A stretch of 64,000 nt of DNA from Psychroserpens sp. (lineage in GTDB: Bacteria > Bacteroidota > Bacteroidia > Flavobacteriales > Flavobacteriaceae), in the NCBI GenBank assembly GCA_017643165.1, contig JAEPNY010000002.1, positions 934,979 through 998,978 on the forward strand, read 5' to 3'. Below, in pieces: positions 17,460 to 30,105 of this stretch (the stretch's first letter is position 1; every line of letters begins with the position of its first letter). The translations under genes and the position numbers were made by a program. Below the pieces are notes generated by a model. That model made no database searches, was not told the origin of the DNA, and saw only the letters and a list, made by a program, of their open reading frames with translations.

Positions 17460-18086
17460 TTAACTCGGAAAACCAAGCATGTTTCCCATACCAACTGTGA
17501 ATAACCAAGAACCGTAAATCGCATGTTCAACAGTCACCAACAGTGTAGATTTGGTTTTTTGAAAGGTAAAAGCGAATAACAAACCACCAACAAACGTTAG
17601 CACCATGACTAAGGCGTTTCTAAAAAAAATATGACCAAGTGAAAACACGATGGCATTAATAAACATAAGTAACCTGGGATCTTTGAAAACCGAGTTATAG
17701 CGACTAAAAAAGAAGGTCCTATAAATTAGCTCTTGTGGATACACCGAAAAAAAGCTGTAGATAAAAAGTATCATCAACCATAAAAGCGGTTTATTTAGTA
17801 GCACAATAAAAAGTTGGTCTTTGTCAAAAAACCAAACGTAGAGCGTTGTGAGAATTACAATACCAAATAGTTGAACCAATATGCGTTTAAAAAAACGTTT
17901 CCAATTAAGATCTGGACCTACGATTAATCTGAGTTTCTCAACTCTAAGTAATACAAATATGACATAAACAAAACCAATTAAACCAGATGAAAGTTTAAAG
18001 CCAATTGGTATGTCGAGCGTAAAGCTCAGCGGAATTAAAACAAACGCAATAAAAAATTCGATGAGTCTATAAGCAGTAGATTGCAT
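17460..18086 (-). CDS. CPBP-type intramembrane protein with degenerate catalytic motifs
   Basis: This 208-aa protein has about six predicted membrane helices and a CPBP (Rce1-like) glutamic protease domain. Motif 1 normally reads EExxxR; here it is QELIYR (Gln118, Glu119, Arg123), so the first, catalytic Glu is Gln. Motif 2 is intact (FSLGH, Phe148 to His152). Motif 3 is HAIYG (His188) rather than HxxxN or HxxxD. Bacterial members process peptides or confer bacteriocin immunity, but this copy may be catalytically weak or inactive. It lies between the Lrp regulator and lpdA on the same strand, 18 nt after the Lrp stop. Confidence 0.75.
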   Translation of the reverse strand: MQSTAYRLIEFFIAFVLIPLSFTLDIPIGFKLSSGLIGFVYVIFVLLRVEKLRLIVGPDLNWKRFFKRILVQLFGIVILTTLYVWFFDKDQLFIVLLNKPLLWLMILFIYSFFSVYPQELIYRTFFFSRYNSVFKDPRLLMFINAIVFSLGHIFFRNALVMVLTFVGGLLFAFTFQKTKSTLLVTVEHAIYGSWLFTVGMGNMLGFPS

Positions 18087-18104
18087 GTCTCAAAAATATT
18101 AAAA

Positions 18105-18566
18105 TTATAGTTTAATCGCTGTTGTATGTTTAACCTCATTGATCATGAATGTACTATGTGTACTTCCAATATGGCTAATGGACGTAAGTTTCTTTACCAT
18201 AAACTCTCTGAATTCTTCCATATCTGCCACTAAAACTTTTAGTAAATAATCATAATCACCACTAATATGGTAACATTCTAAGACTTCCTCAAGATTGGCC
18301 ACCTCATTTTCAAAATCGATCACATAATCTTTACTGTGTTGCACAAGCTTTATACTACAAAAGGTTACGAACGATTTATCCACTTCTTTTTTATCAATCA
18401 AAGCGACATAATTTGAAATAACACCTGCGCGCTCCAACTTTTTTATACGTTCATATACCGCTGTTACTGATAGATTCAATTTATTTGATAACTCTTTATT
18501 CGTCTGCTTACAATCCTCCTGTAGAAAGTGTAAAAGTTCTTTATCAATGGTGTCTAAATGTATCAT
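18105..18566 (-). CDS. Lrp/AsnC-family transcriptional regulator
   Basis: This 153-aa regulator has an N-terminal winged helix-turn-helix (DTIDKELLHFLQEDCKQTNK, then KLNLSVTAVYERIKKLERAGVI). A C-terminal RAM amino-acid-sensing domain follows (ECYHISGDYDYLLKVLVADM, then STHSTFMINEVKHTTAIKL). I chose the ATG at 18564-18566; a TTG at 18596 would add ten residues before the usual MIHLD-type start. It is divergent from the PLP enzyme gene at 18730 across a very AT-rich gap with repeated TATTCTATA elements, which suggests it controls that gene. Confidence 0.93.
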   Translation of the reverse strand: MIHLDTIDKELLHFLQEDCKQTNKELSNKLNLSVTAVYERIKKLERAGVISNYVALIDKKEVDKSFVTFCSIKLVQHSKDYVIDFENEVANLEEVLECYHISGDYDYLLKVLVADMEEFREFMVKKLTSISHIGSTHSTFMINEVKHTTAIKL

Positions 18567-18600
18567 TTGAAATATTTTCAGTTTAACATCCTTCAAATGT

Positions 18601-18608
18601 CAAATTTA
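18601..18608 (-). promoter_or_regulatory. possible -7 promoter box of the Lrp-family gene
   Basis: The minus-strand TAAATTTG matches TAnnTTTG, 34 nt upstream of the chosen ATG. The surrounding DNA is extremely AT-rich, so chance matches are likely. Confidence 0.35.
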
Positions 18609-18651
18609 TTAATTATATACTATAAATTAGTTTTAAAATAGTTTTATTTTC

Positions 18652-18686
18652 TATTCTATATTCAATGTATTGTTTTTTATTCTATA
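18652..18686. promoter_or_regulatory. paired TATTCTATA repeats between Lrp and PLP-enzyme genes
   Basis: The 9-mer TATTCTATA occurs at 18652-18660 and again at 18678-18686, a spacing of 26 bp. The repeats sit between the divergent Lrp-family and Cys/Met enzyme genes. Lrp proteins bind several spaced AT-rich sites, so these are candidate operators; this is inference. Confidence 0.35.
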
Positions 18687-18729
18687 ATATAAGAAATTTG
18701 TAAGTAATTAACCTAATATTCCGAAACAA

Positions 18730-19947
18730 ATGGCCTTTAAACCAGCAAATAACATACAAGACTTACAATATTTTGGTGAGTTCGGTGGTGTAAATCCATC
18801 TATTTCAGATTCATCAACTTACACGTTTCTGTCAGCGAAAACAATGTTTGATACCTTCGAAGGTAATGCCGACGGATGCTATCTTTATTCGCGTCATACG
18901 TCTCCCTCTAACTTATACTTAGGAGAAGCGCTTGCCGCTATGGAAGGTACTGAAACAGCTAATGTTTCCGCATCAGGAATGGGCGCAATCACTCCAACTC
19001 TATTACAGTTATGTAGCGCTGATGATCACATTGTTTCAAGCCGCACAATCTATGGTGGTACATATGCATTTCTGAAAAATTTTACACCCAAATTAAATAT
19101 AAAAACATCATTTGTTGATATCACTAAATTGGAAGCAGTGGAAGCAGCAATTACTGAGAACACAAAGGTTTTATATTGCGAATCTGTGAGTAATCCGCTC
19201 TTAGAAGTTGCCGATATCAAAGGCTTATCAGAAATTGCTAAACGTCATAACTTAACTTTAGTTGTAGATAATACGTTTTCTCCATTGTCAATTTCTCCAG
19301 CAAAACTTGGCGCTGATGTTGTTATTCATAGCTTAACGAAATTTATAAACGGTTCTAGTGATACTGTTGGTGGTGTCATTTGTGGTACACAAGAATTTAT
19401 TGATGCGCTCCGTAATGTAAACGACGGTGCTTCAATGCTCTTAGGTTCGACTATGGATAGTTTGCGTTCTGCCTCGGTTCTTAAAAATTTGAGAACACTT
19501 CATATTCGCATGCAACAACATAGCTCTAACGCACAATATCTCGCGGAACAGTTTGAAAATGATGGCTTAAAAACAGTGTATCCAGGCTTAGAATCACATC
19601 CATCTCATAAACTTTTTAAAAGTATGATGAATGACAAGTATGGTTTTGGAGGCATGTTAACAATCGATGTAGGTTCATTGGATAAAGCCAACTCACTTAT
19701 GGAGATGATGCAAGAAAAGAATTTAGGATACTTGGCAGTAAGTCTAGGATTCTATAAGACTTTATTTTCTGCACCTGGAAGCTCAACATCATCTGAAATT
19801 CCAGAAGACGAACAAAAAGAAATGGGCTTAAGTGATGGTTTAATTCGATTTTCAATTGGTTTAGATGCCGATATTGAACGCACATACCTTGTGATGCGCG
19901 AATGTATGGAAACAATGAATATCCTTCAGCCAGAAGCCGTACTATAA
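18730..19947 (+). CDS. PLP-dependent Cys/Met metabolism enzyme (methionine gamma-lyase-like)
   Basis: This 405-aa trans-sulfuration-family enzyme has the PLP phosphate-binding YSRH (53-56), SASGMGAI (80-87), cofactor-ring Asp180 (VVDNTFS) and Schiff-base Lys204 (HSLTKFINGSSD). The family includes methionine gamma-lyase, cystathionine gamma-lyase/synthase and O-acetylhomoserine sulfhydrylase. The overall length and divergent Lrp regulator fit methionine gamma-lyase, which yields methanethiol, 2-oxobutyrate and ammonia. However, the Cys that marks classical methionine gamma-lyases (YGCTF) is Gly here (YGGTY, 108-112), so the exact substrate is uncertain. A strong terminator follows. Confidence 0.85.
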   Translation: MAFKPANNIQDLQYFGEFGGVNPSISDSSTYTFLSAKTMFDTFEGNADGCYLYSRHTSPSNLYLGEALAAMEGTETANVSASGMGAITPTLLQLCSADDHIVSSRTIYGGTYAFLKNFTPKLNIKTSFVDITKLEAVEAAITENTKVLYCESVSNPLLEVADIKGLSEIAKRHNLTLVVDNTFSPLSISPAKLGADVVIHSLTKFINGSSDTVGGVICGTQEFIDALRNVNDGASMLLGSTMDSLRSASVLKNLRTLHIRMQQHSSNAQYLAEQFENDGLKTVYPGLESHPSHKLFKSMMNDKYGFGGMLTIDVGSLDKANSLMEMMQEKNLGYLAVSLGFYKTLFSAPGSSTSSEIPEDEQKEMGLSDGLIRFSIGLDADIERTYLVMRECMETMNILQPEAVL

Positions 19948-19954
19948 AAATAAT

Positions 19955-19978
19955 AAGCCCTTATTGAGTTAAGGGCTT
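19955..19978. terminator. bidirectional terminator between PLP enzyme and YdjM-like genes
   Basis: A perfect 9-bp stem (AAGCCCTTA / TAAGGGCTT) with a 6-nt loop has T-rich flanks in both directions. It serves the plus-strand PLP enzyme and can also stop the convergent minus-strand gene, whose stop codon is adjacent. Confidence 0.85.
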
Positions 19979-21001
19979 TTATTTCCCTTTTAATCGTTCC
20001 CAAAGCGCAGTCATCGTGTACTCAAAGTCTTCCATTTCTGGTTCAAAAGGCTTCATATCTAATCGTCCATCTTTGATATAAAGTTTTAAATTGAAAATCG
20101 CCTTATAACCACTAGGAGTTTGGACTAGTGGATACCTTAAGTCTTGATACATAAACTCATCTCCTTCTAACTGATGCACATTGTAATACTGATTGCTAAA
20201 CCAAGCTAACCGTCCTAAATCTGGATATTGTGTTTCTGTTATCGCTCTGGTTTTCGGAATTGTCTGCCACTCTGAAAACGTATCAGCCTTATCTAATAAA
20301 GAGTAAAATCCCACTTGATAATTAGTCTCTGTTTCAGCTATGCCATACCATAAAATATTATTCAAAATAGAGGGTTGTACACTGAAGCGGTCGAACTCCA
20401 CATTCTCTTTTACCAACGAATTCTCAAATACAGAATCGATATGAAACTTGTTAATTATTGTAAATAGCATATATAACGAACTAATTCCAATTCCTACTTT
20501 TAACCATACACGTCTACCACTATGCTGTCGGCGATATCCCATTAAAATAATCATACATAAGAAGAAGGGAACTGTATATAGTAAATCAGCTACTGCAATA
20601 TTATTGAAGGCTACTCTATAATCTGAAAATGGTGCAAATAATTGTGTGCCATAAGGCGTAAAACAATCTAAAATGGGATGTGTAAACAGTGACCAAAAGA
20701 ATAATAAGATCCAGTCTTTTCTTGTTGTTGTTCCTCTGCGACGTTTAGTATCATACATCTTATGCACCAACCAACCAATCAAAAATGCTGCTAATACGGA
20801 AAACACAATGGAATGCATGAATCCTCTATGAAACAGCATTGCATCAATCTCATTACCATGAATTAAACTACCAATAAAAACGTCAAGGTCTGGAATCGTA
20901 CCACCAATAGCCCCAAACAACAATGCTTTATTTCCAATTTTTTTTCCTAATACCGCTTCTCCACAGGCAGCTCCGAGTACAATTTGAGTTAACGAATCCA
21001 T
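19979..21001 (-). CDS. YdjM-like membrane-bound metal-dependent hydrolase family protein
   Basis: This 340-aa protein has the N-terminal signature of the YdjM/DUF457 family: MDSLTQIVLGAACGEAVLG, then GAIGGTIPDLDVF and FHRGFMHSIVF. The Asp and His residues in PDLD, HRG and TH (FTHPILDCF) form the putative metal site. About five membrane helices lie in the N-terminal 190 residues, followed by a roughly 150-aa periplasmic domain. The ATG at 20999-21001 was preferred to a start 21 codons upstream because family members begin MDSxTQ. The activity is not established, although some relatives are called phospholipase-like. Confidence 0.85.
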   Translation of the reverse strand: MDSLTQIVLGAACGEAVLGKKIGNKALLFGAIGGTIPDLDVFIGSLIHGNEIDAMLFHRGFMHSIVFSVLAAFLIGWLVHKMYDTKRRRGTTTRKDWILLFFWSLFTHPILDCFTPYGTQLFAPFSDYRVAFNNIAVADLLYTVPFFLCMIILMGYRRQHSGRRVWLKVGIGISSLYMLFTIINKFHIDSVFENSLVKENVEFDRFSVQPSILNNILWYGIAETETNYQVGFYSLLDKADTFSEWQTIPKTRAITETQYPDLGRLAWFSNQYYNVHQLEGDEFMYQDLRYPLVQTPSGYKAIFNLKLYIKDGRLDMKPFEPEMEDFEYTMTALWERLKGK

Positions 21002-21023
21002 TAAGCAATCTTCTTGTTTCAAG

Positions 21024-21031
21024 CAAAAATA
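21024..21031 (-). promoter_or_regulatory. -7 promoter box of the YdjM-like gene
   Basis: The minus-strand TATTTTTG matches TAnnTTTG, 22 nt upstream of the chosen ATG, which supports that start over the longer alternative. Confidence 0.5.
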
Positions 21032-21096
21032 CACAACTCTCGCGATTTGCAGAATAGGTAACAAAGTCGTAACATTACGTGACCAAAAATTAAGAT

Positions 21097-22593
21097 ATGC
21101 CTATTAAAGACGATAAGAACGTTTCAGAGATCAAAGTTGAAGATCAAAAAATTATTGCAAATACCGAATTAAATATCTGGGAAGCCCTTATTCCCGTATT
21201 TGCTTTGGTAGGGATGCTTGCTTATAATATTTATGTTTTTGGTGATGATGCATTAAGCGGAAGTAATCAATTTATACTCTTAATGGGCGCAGCAGTTGCT
21301 GCAGTTGTAGGATTCTTTAATAAAGTGAAGTACAAGAGAATGTTAGAAGAAGTTGCAGAGAATGTTAAGTCAACTACTGGAGCTCTTTTAATATTATTAA
21401 TGGTTGGCGCCCTCGCTGGAACATGGTTGATAAGTGGCATTATTCCTACGATGATTTATTACGGACTTCAAATTTTAAATCCGACGATATTCTTAGCGGC
21501 ATGCGTAATTATCTGTGCAATTATTTCGATTGCAACTGGAAGTTCTTGGACGACTTCTGCAACTGTCGGAATTGCTTTAGTGGGAATTGGTGAAACTCTC
21601 GGTATTTCTTTAGGTATGACTGCAGGTGCAGTTTTATCTGGTGCCTATTTTGGTGATAAGATGTCACCATTGAGTGACACAACGAATTTAGCACCAGCTA
21701 TGGCTGGTGGAGAACTGTTTAGCCATATTAAGTATATGGCCCTAACAACAATACCAACTATCACATTAACCTTAATTATTTTTATAATAATTGGTCTAAA
21801 TCTAGACACAACTGGTAGCCCTGTAATTCAAGATAAATTGAGTGCCATTGATGGAGCATTTAATATAAGTCCGTGGTTGTTCATCGTGCCAGTAATCGTA
21901 ATCATAATGATCGTTAAAAAGACGCCGCCATTAATCGCGTTACTTATTGGCGCATTATTAGGAGGTGTAACTGCGATAATCGCACAACCTACTATTGTAA
22001 CTGCTGTAGCAGGCGCGGAATCACTAACATTTCAGTCAGCATATCAAGGCGTGATGAATGCGCTTACTGTTGATACTGCTGTTGAAACTAGTAGTAAAGA
22101 ATTGAATGACCTATTTACTGCAGGTGGTATGCAAGGCATGCTAGGTACAATATGGTTGATCGTATGTGCAATGGTTTTCGGAGGCGTTATGGATGCGATT
22201 GGAGCACTTTCTAGAATAACAACATCTTTATTAAAATTAGCACATACTACGTTTGGCTTATTTGCAAGTACGGTAGCAAGTTGTTTAGCTTTGAACTTAA
22301 CGGCTTCAGACCAATATTTAGCCTTAGTAGTCCCAGGAAAAATGTTTAAACAAGCCTATGAGGATAAAGGCCTTGCTCCTGAAAACTTGAGTCGAACCTT
22401 GGAAGATTCAGGTACAGTTACTTCTGTATTAATTCCTTGGAATACTTGTGGTGCATACCATTCAAAAGTACTGTTCGGTTATGCTGGAGCCACGGCTTAT
22501 ATACCATACGCATTCTTTAGTATTATAAGTCCGTTTATGACGTTGCTTTTTGCTGCTTTCTCGATAAAGATAAAGCAATTGAAAGATAAATAG
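21097..22593 (+). CDS. nhaC: Na+/H+ antiporter, NhaC family
   Basis: This 498-aa polytopic protein has around 11-12 predicted membrane helices. The NhaC signature is clear: ATGSSWTTSATVGIALVGIG, GAVLSGAYFGDKMSPLSDTT, and near the C-terminus SDQYLALVVPGKMF followed by RTLEDSGTVTSVLIPWNTCG. It exchanges Na+ for H+ across the inner membrane, as expected in a marine bacterium. It is a single gene, divergent from the YdjM-like gene and followed by a terminator. Confidence 0.93.
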   Translation: MPIKDDKNVSEIKVEDQKIIANTELNIWEALIPVFALVGMLAYNIYVFGDDALSGSNQFILLMGAAVAAVVGFFNKVKYKRMLEEVAENVKSTTGALLILLMVGALAGTWLISGIIPTMIYYGLQILNPTIFLAACVIICAIISIATGSSWTTSATVGIALVGIGETLGISLGMTAGAVLSGAYFGDKMSPLSDTTNLAPAMAGGELFSHIKYMALTTIPTITLTLIIFIIIGLNLDTTGSPVIQDKLSAIDGAFNISPWLFIVPVIVIIMIVKKTPPLIALLIGALLGGVTAIIAQPTIVTAVAGAESLTFQSAYQGVMNALTVDTAVETSSKELNDLFTAGGMQGMLGTIWLIVCAMVFGGVMDAIGALSRITTSLLKLAHTTFGLFASTVASCLALNLTASDQYLALVVPGKMFKQAYEDKGLAPENLSRTLEDSGTVTSVLIPWNTCGAYHSKVLFGYAGATAYIPYAFFSIISPFMTLLFAAFSIKIKQLKDK

Positions 22594-22616
22594 CTACAAT
22601 TATCAATACTGAATAT

Positions 22617-22640
22617 AAACCACTTGGAATGAAGTGGTTT
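22617..22640 (+). terminator. terminator of nhaC
   Basis: A 9-bp stem (AAACCACTT / AAGTGGTTT) with a 6-nt loop is followed by a T tract. It lies 23 nt past the nhaC stop and just before the convergent ankyrin gene end. Confidence 0.82.
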
Positions 22641-22645
22641 TTCAT

Positions 22646-23113
22646 TTACAGCAACCCTATTAGTTCAGAATGTCCTTTCTCGTTTGCATGATCGAGCGCC
22701 GTTTTTCCATTACTATCTTTAATAGACTTATCGGCATTATTAGCAAGCAATAATTGCACAATCTCAATTTGGTCATAAGTGACAGCAAAGATTAAAGGAG
22801 TAGTTCCCATATTATTTTGTGCATTGATATTTGCCTTATGTATTAGTAATAAGGTAGCTAAATCTACATTTCCTTTAAAGCATACGCCAAGTAGTGCTGT
22901 ATTTCCCGACGCATCTTGTGCATCTATGTCGGCACCAGAATCTAGCAATAGTTTGGTTGCATCTGAATTATTAAAATAGGTAGCGAATATTAATGGTGTA
23001 AATCCGCGACTATCTGTGATATTTGCGAGACTTGGATTACGATCAAGCTGCGCTTTCAAGTTGTCTAAATTGCCAGACTGCAATGTTCTAAAAAACAGTT
23101 CTTGTTCATTCAT
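22646..23113 (-). CDS. ankyrin-repeat protein downstream of katG
   Basis: This 155-aa protein consists of about four ankyrin repeats (for example GFTPLIFATYFNNSDATKLL, GNTALLGVCFKGNVDLATLL and GTTPLIFAVTYDQIEIVQLL). It has no signal peptide. Ankyrin repeats mediate protein-protein contacts. The position behind a catalase gene parallels the Pseudomonas aeruginosa katB-ankB pair, where AnkB is needed for full catalase activity; whether that applies to KatG here is inference. A hairpin terminator lies between the two genes (23132-23161) and no TAnnTTTG box is seen before this ATG, so expression probably depends on read-through. Confidence 0.88.
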   Translation of the reverse strand: MNEQELFFRTLQSGNLDNLKAQLDRNPSLANITDSRGFTPLIFATYFNNSDATKLLLDSGADIDAQDASGNTALLGVCFKGNVDLATLLLIHKANINAQNNMGTTPLIFAVTYDQIEIVQLLLANNADKSIKDSNGKTALDHANEKGHSELIGLL

Positions 23114-23131
23114 AATTCCATTTAGTTAAAA

Positions 23132-23161
23132 AAAGGAGTAAGTTATAACACTTACTCCTTT
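23132..23161 (-). terminator. terminator between katG and the ankyrin gene
   Basis: A perfect 12-bp stem (AAAGGAGTAAGT / ACTTACTCCTTT) with a 6-nt loop runs into a T tract on the minus strand. It should stop most katG transcripts 30 nt after the stop codon and so set the ratio of catalase to ankyrin protein. Confidence 0.85.
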
Positions 23162-23191
23162 CGTATTATGATTCTATTTTATTCTTTAGTA

Positions 23192-25803
<2,612 letters not shown>

Positions 25804-26052
25804 ATGATTATTACTATGAATGAATCTGAATACATCAAAATATATAGCGGTAGTTTTGTCCTTGTTACCAGAGTTAAGGCTGAACTAGAAGCCCAAGGCA
25901 TAGTGCCTATAATAAAAGACGAAGGAGAATCTCAAAGACTCGCCGGTTATGGCTCTATGAATATGGGGTTTCAAGAGTTGTTTGTCCATGAGGACGAATT
26001 AGACAAAGCATCTGAAATTTTAGAACGCGTTAAAACGGAAATGGAAGCTTAG
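25804..26052 (+). CDS. DUF2007-domain protein
   Basis: This 82-aa protein matches the DUF2007 pattern: (Y)IKIYSGSFVLVTRVKAELEA, GIVPIIKDEGESQRLAGYGS, then FQELFVHEDELDKASEIL. The domain has a PII-like fold and is annotated as a putative signal-transducing protein, without proven function. Another in-frame ATG at 25816 gives the more typical start MNESEYIKI, so the first four residues may not be translated. The gene is convergent with the ABC-F gene, with 18 nt between stops. Confidence 0.85.
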   Translation: MIITMNESEYIKIYSGSFVLVTRVKAELEAQGIVPIIKDEGESQRLAGYGSMNMGFQELFVHEDELDKASEILERVKTEMEA

Positions 26053-26070
26053 CGATCCATTTGTATTAAT

Positions 26071-27753
<1,683 letters not shown>

Positions 27754-27843
27754 TCAAGTTTAATTTAATCGATAAAACTGGGCTTAAATCTAGTGATAAC
27801 AACATTTAACAACGTATTAACAAGACTTAGTAAACGCAAACTT

Positions 27844-27851
27844 TATTTTTG
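27844..27851 (+). promoter_or_regulatory. -7 promoter box of the thioredoxin-fold lipoprotein gene
   Basis: TATTTTTG matches TAnnTTTG, 35 nt upstream of the ATG at 27887. Confidence 0.5.
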
Positions 27852-27886
27852 TTCTAAACGTTGAAGTACCTACTATAAATTATTTT

Positions 27887-29305
27887 ATGAAACTATATAC
27901 AGCTTCACTCTTCATTTTATCACTTTTCTTAGGGTGCAATTCGACCTCTGAAAAAATGGATTCTGCGTATATAGGTGGTGAAATCATCAACCCAAATAAC
28001 AACTACATCACCTTATTTATTAATGAAAACCAACGGGATACCATTTATCTTGATGAGAATAATAGATTCTTACATCAAATAGAAAATCTCGAAACAGGAA
28101 TTTATAAATTTACACATGGTGGCGAATATCAAACTGTTTTAATTGAACCAAAAGACAGTATCATGTTTCGATTAAATACGAATGATTTTGATGAGTCATT
28201 AGTTTACACCGGAATAGGGGCAAAAAAAAACAACTATATCATCAAGGCGTTTTTAAATGATGAAATAGAAAATAAAAAAGTGATCAACCACCATAATCTG
28301 GAGCCAGAAGAGTTTGAGGCGTTTATCGATGAATTAAAGCTTCAAAAACTTGAAAACCTCGAACGCTTCAATGCGAAGTACCAAACATCAGATTTATTTC
28401 AACAGGTAGCAAGTTCCAGTATTGATTATAAATACTACGCCTATAAAGAAATGTATCCATTTGGATATTATGGTAGTAGTAGATTAATTCACGTAAAAGA
28501 TTTACCTGAGAATTTCTATGATTATCGATCTGAAATAGATTATGACAACAAGCACCTTTCCGGATTGTCTTCGTACTCCAACTTCTTATACTGGCATTTT
28601 AGTAATCTGGCCTTAAATAAATATTATCAAGATGGAAATCACGATACTTTTGATCGCCATGCCTTAGATTATAATTTAGAAAAACTCAGATTAATTGATG
28701 AGACCATTGAAAATGATGAGATCAAGAATTATGCACTTAGTCAGGTGACCCGTGATTTTATTTTTAATAGCTCTGATTCTGAAGCTTCAAATCTAGTGCT
28801 CGGATCATTTCTTGCACGATCTAATGATGATCAAAGAAAAGAATATATGACGAGCTTAGTAAATGCGTCAATTAGTTTACATCCTGGAAATATTATACCG
28901 AATACTAAAATTATTGACTTTGACAACAATACGGTTAATCTGTCTGACGTCATAACAAAACCAACTGTCGTCTATTTCTGGTCTTCAAATTTTAAAGCGC
29001 ATTATCGCAATAGTCATTATATGATGCGTAATCTCAAATCAAAATATCCTGATATGGAGTTTATTGCGGTAAATATTAATGATTTCAATCTTGGATCATG
29101 GAAAAAAACATTGAGCCAGCTTAAATTCCCAACCGAAAACGAATACATTTTTAAGAATCCGAAAATGGCCATAGAACTATTTGCCATTACGCGTTCGCAT
29201 AAAGTGATCATTGTTGATCAAGACGGCGCCATCGTGAAGTCTAACGCTAATCTCTTTAGCGACGACATCGACAAATACATCCAAGACGTATTAGCCGTAA
29301 AATAA
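27887..29305 (+). CDS. thioredoxin-fold (TlpA-like) lipoprotein lacking the CxxC motif
   Basis: This 472-aa protein has a lipobox LFLGC (Cys17) and is probably anchored in a membrane facing the periplasm. Residues about 25-120 are beta-rich, like the N-terminal DUF4369-type domain of Bacteroidota TlpA-like proteins, and a helical middle part follows. The C-terminal 140 residues (PNTKIIDFDNNTVNL, TVVYFWSSNFKAHYRNSH, then MEFIAVNINDF) have the TlpA/thioredoxin fold. Where thiol oxidoreductases have WCxxC, this has WSSNF (Trp365 onward), so no redox disulfide is possible there. It may act as a scaffold, or as a sensor of another ligand. Confidence 0.82.
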   Translation: MKLYTASLFILSLFLGCNSTSEKMDSAYIGGEIINPNNNYITLFINENQRDTIYLDENNRFLHQIENLETGIYKFTHGGEYQTVLIEPKDSIMFRLNTNDFDESLVYTGIGAKKNNYIIKAFLNDEIENKKVINHHNLEPEEFEAFIDELKLQKLENLERFNAKYQTSDLFQQVASSSIDYKYYAYKEMYPFGYYGSSRLIHVKDLPENFYDYRSEIDYDNKHLSGLSSYSNFLYWHFSNLALNKYYQDGNHDTFDRHALDYNLEKLRLIDETIENDEIKNYALSQVTRDFIFNSSDSEASNLVLGSFLARSNDDQRKEYMTSLVNASISLHPGNIIPNTKIIDFDNNTVNLSDVITKPTVVYFWSSNFKAHYRNSHYMMRNLKSKYPDMEFIAVNINDFNLGSWKKTLSQLKFPTENEYIFKNPKMAIELFAITRSHKVIIVDQDGAIVKSNANLFSDDIDKYIQDVLAVK

Positions 29306-29337
29306 AAAACTCCTGAATCATTCGATCCAAGAGTTTT
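29306..29337 (+). terminator. probable terminator of the thioredoxin-fold lipoprotein gene
   Basis: The inverted repeat AAAACTC / GAGTTTT encloses an 18-nt loop right after the stop codon and before the convergent transaldolase-like gene. The stem is short, so confidence is moderate. Confidence 0.6.
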
Positions 29338-29358
29338 ATTACTGAATTTATTTTAGTC

Positions 29359-30012
29359 TTAGTTTCCTTTTTTATAATCGGCTAAAAACTTTTCTAATCC
29401 TATATCTGTCAATGGATGTTTTAATAATCCAGCGATAGAACTTAATGGTCCTGTCATCACATCTGCTCCAATTTTAGCACAATCGATAACATGCATCGTA
29501 TGACGTACTGATGCGGCAAGAATCTGCGTTGAGAAATTATAGTTATCATAGATTAGTCTAATTTCATTGATCAAATTAAGACCATCTGTAGAAATATCAT
29601 CTAATCGACCTATAAATGGTGACACATAGGTTGCTCCTGCTTTGGCTGCTAATAAAGCTTGTCCTGGAGAAAATACCAATGTCACATTTGTCTTTATCCC
29701 TTTATCTGCAAAGTACTTACATGCTTTCACACCATCTTTGATCATTGGCAATTTAATGACGATTTGGTCATGAAGGTCAGCTAATGCCTCTCCTTCTCTA
29801 ACCATTCCTTCAAAATCGGTTGATATCACCTCGGCAGATACGTCACCATCAACAATATTACATATGTCGACATAGTGTTTCATGATGTTGTCATGACCTG
29901 TTATGCCTTCTTTCGCCATTAATGAAGGGTTAGTTGTCACACCATCAAGAATACCCATATCTTGAGCTTCTTTGATCTGATCTAAATTTGCTGTATCAAT
30001 AAAAAATTTCAT
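29359..30012 (-). CDS. transaldolase / fructose-6-phosphate aldolase family
   Basis: This 217-aa TIM-barrel aldolase belongs to the short transaldolase (TalC/FSA) group, beginning [16 protein letters not shown], then [13 protein letters not shown]. The Schiff-base Lys is in QIVIKLPMI, and the later motifs [20 protein letters not shown] and [10 protein letters not shown] are present. In the pentose phosphate pathway transaldolase moves dihydroxyacetone units between sugar phosphates. FSA enzymes instead cleave fructose 6-phosphate, and sequence alone cannot fully separate the two. It is followed downstream by the convergent lipoprotein gene. Confidence 0.92.
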   Translation of the reverse strand: MKFFIDTANLDQIKEAQDMGILDGVTTNPSLMAKEGITGHDNIMKHYVDICNIVDGDVSAEVISTDFEGMVREGEALADLHDQIVIKLPMIKDGVKACKYFADKGIKTNVTLVFSPGQALLAAKAGATYVSPFIGRLDDISTDGLNLINEIRLIYDNYNFSTQILAASVRHTMHVIDCAKIGADVMTGPLSSIAGLLKHPLTDIGLEKFLADYKKGN

Positions 30013-30105
30013 GTAAAGTTGTGTTATAAATTATGGCGCGAATTTACAACTTTATAGTGCGTTTCTGAACTCTTCTTATTAAATGATATTAACAATAGAA
30101 AACGG

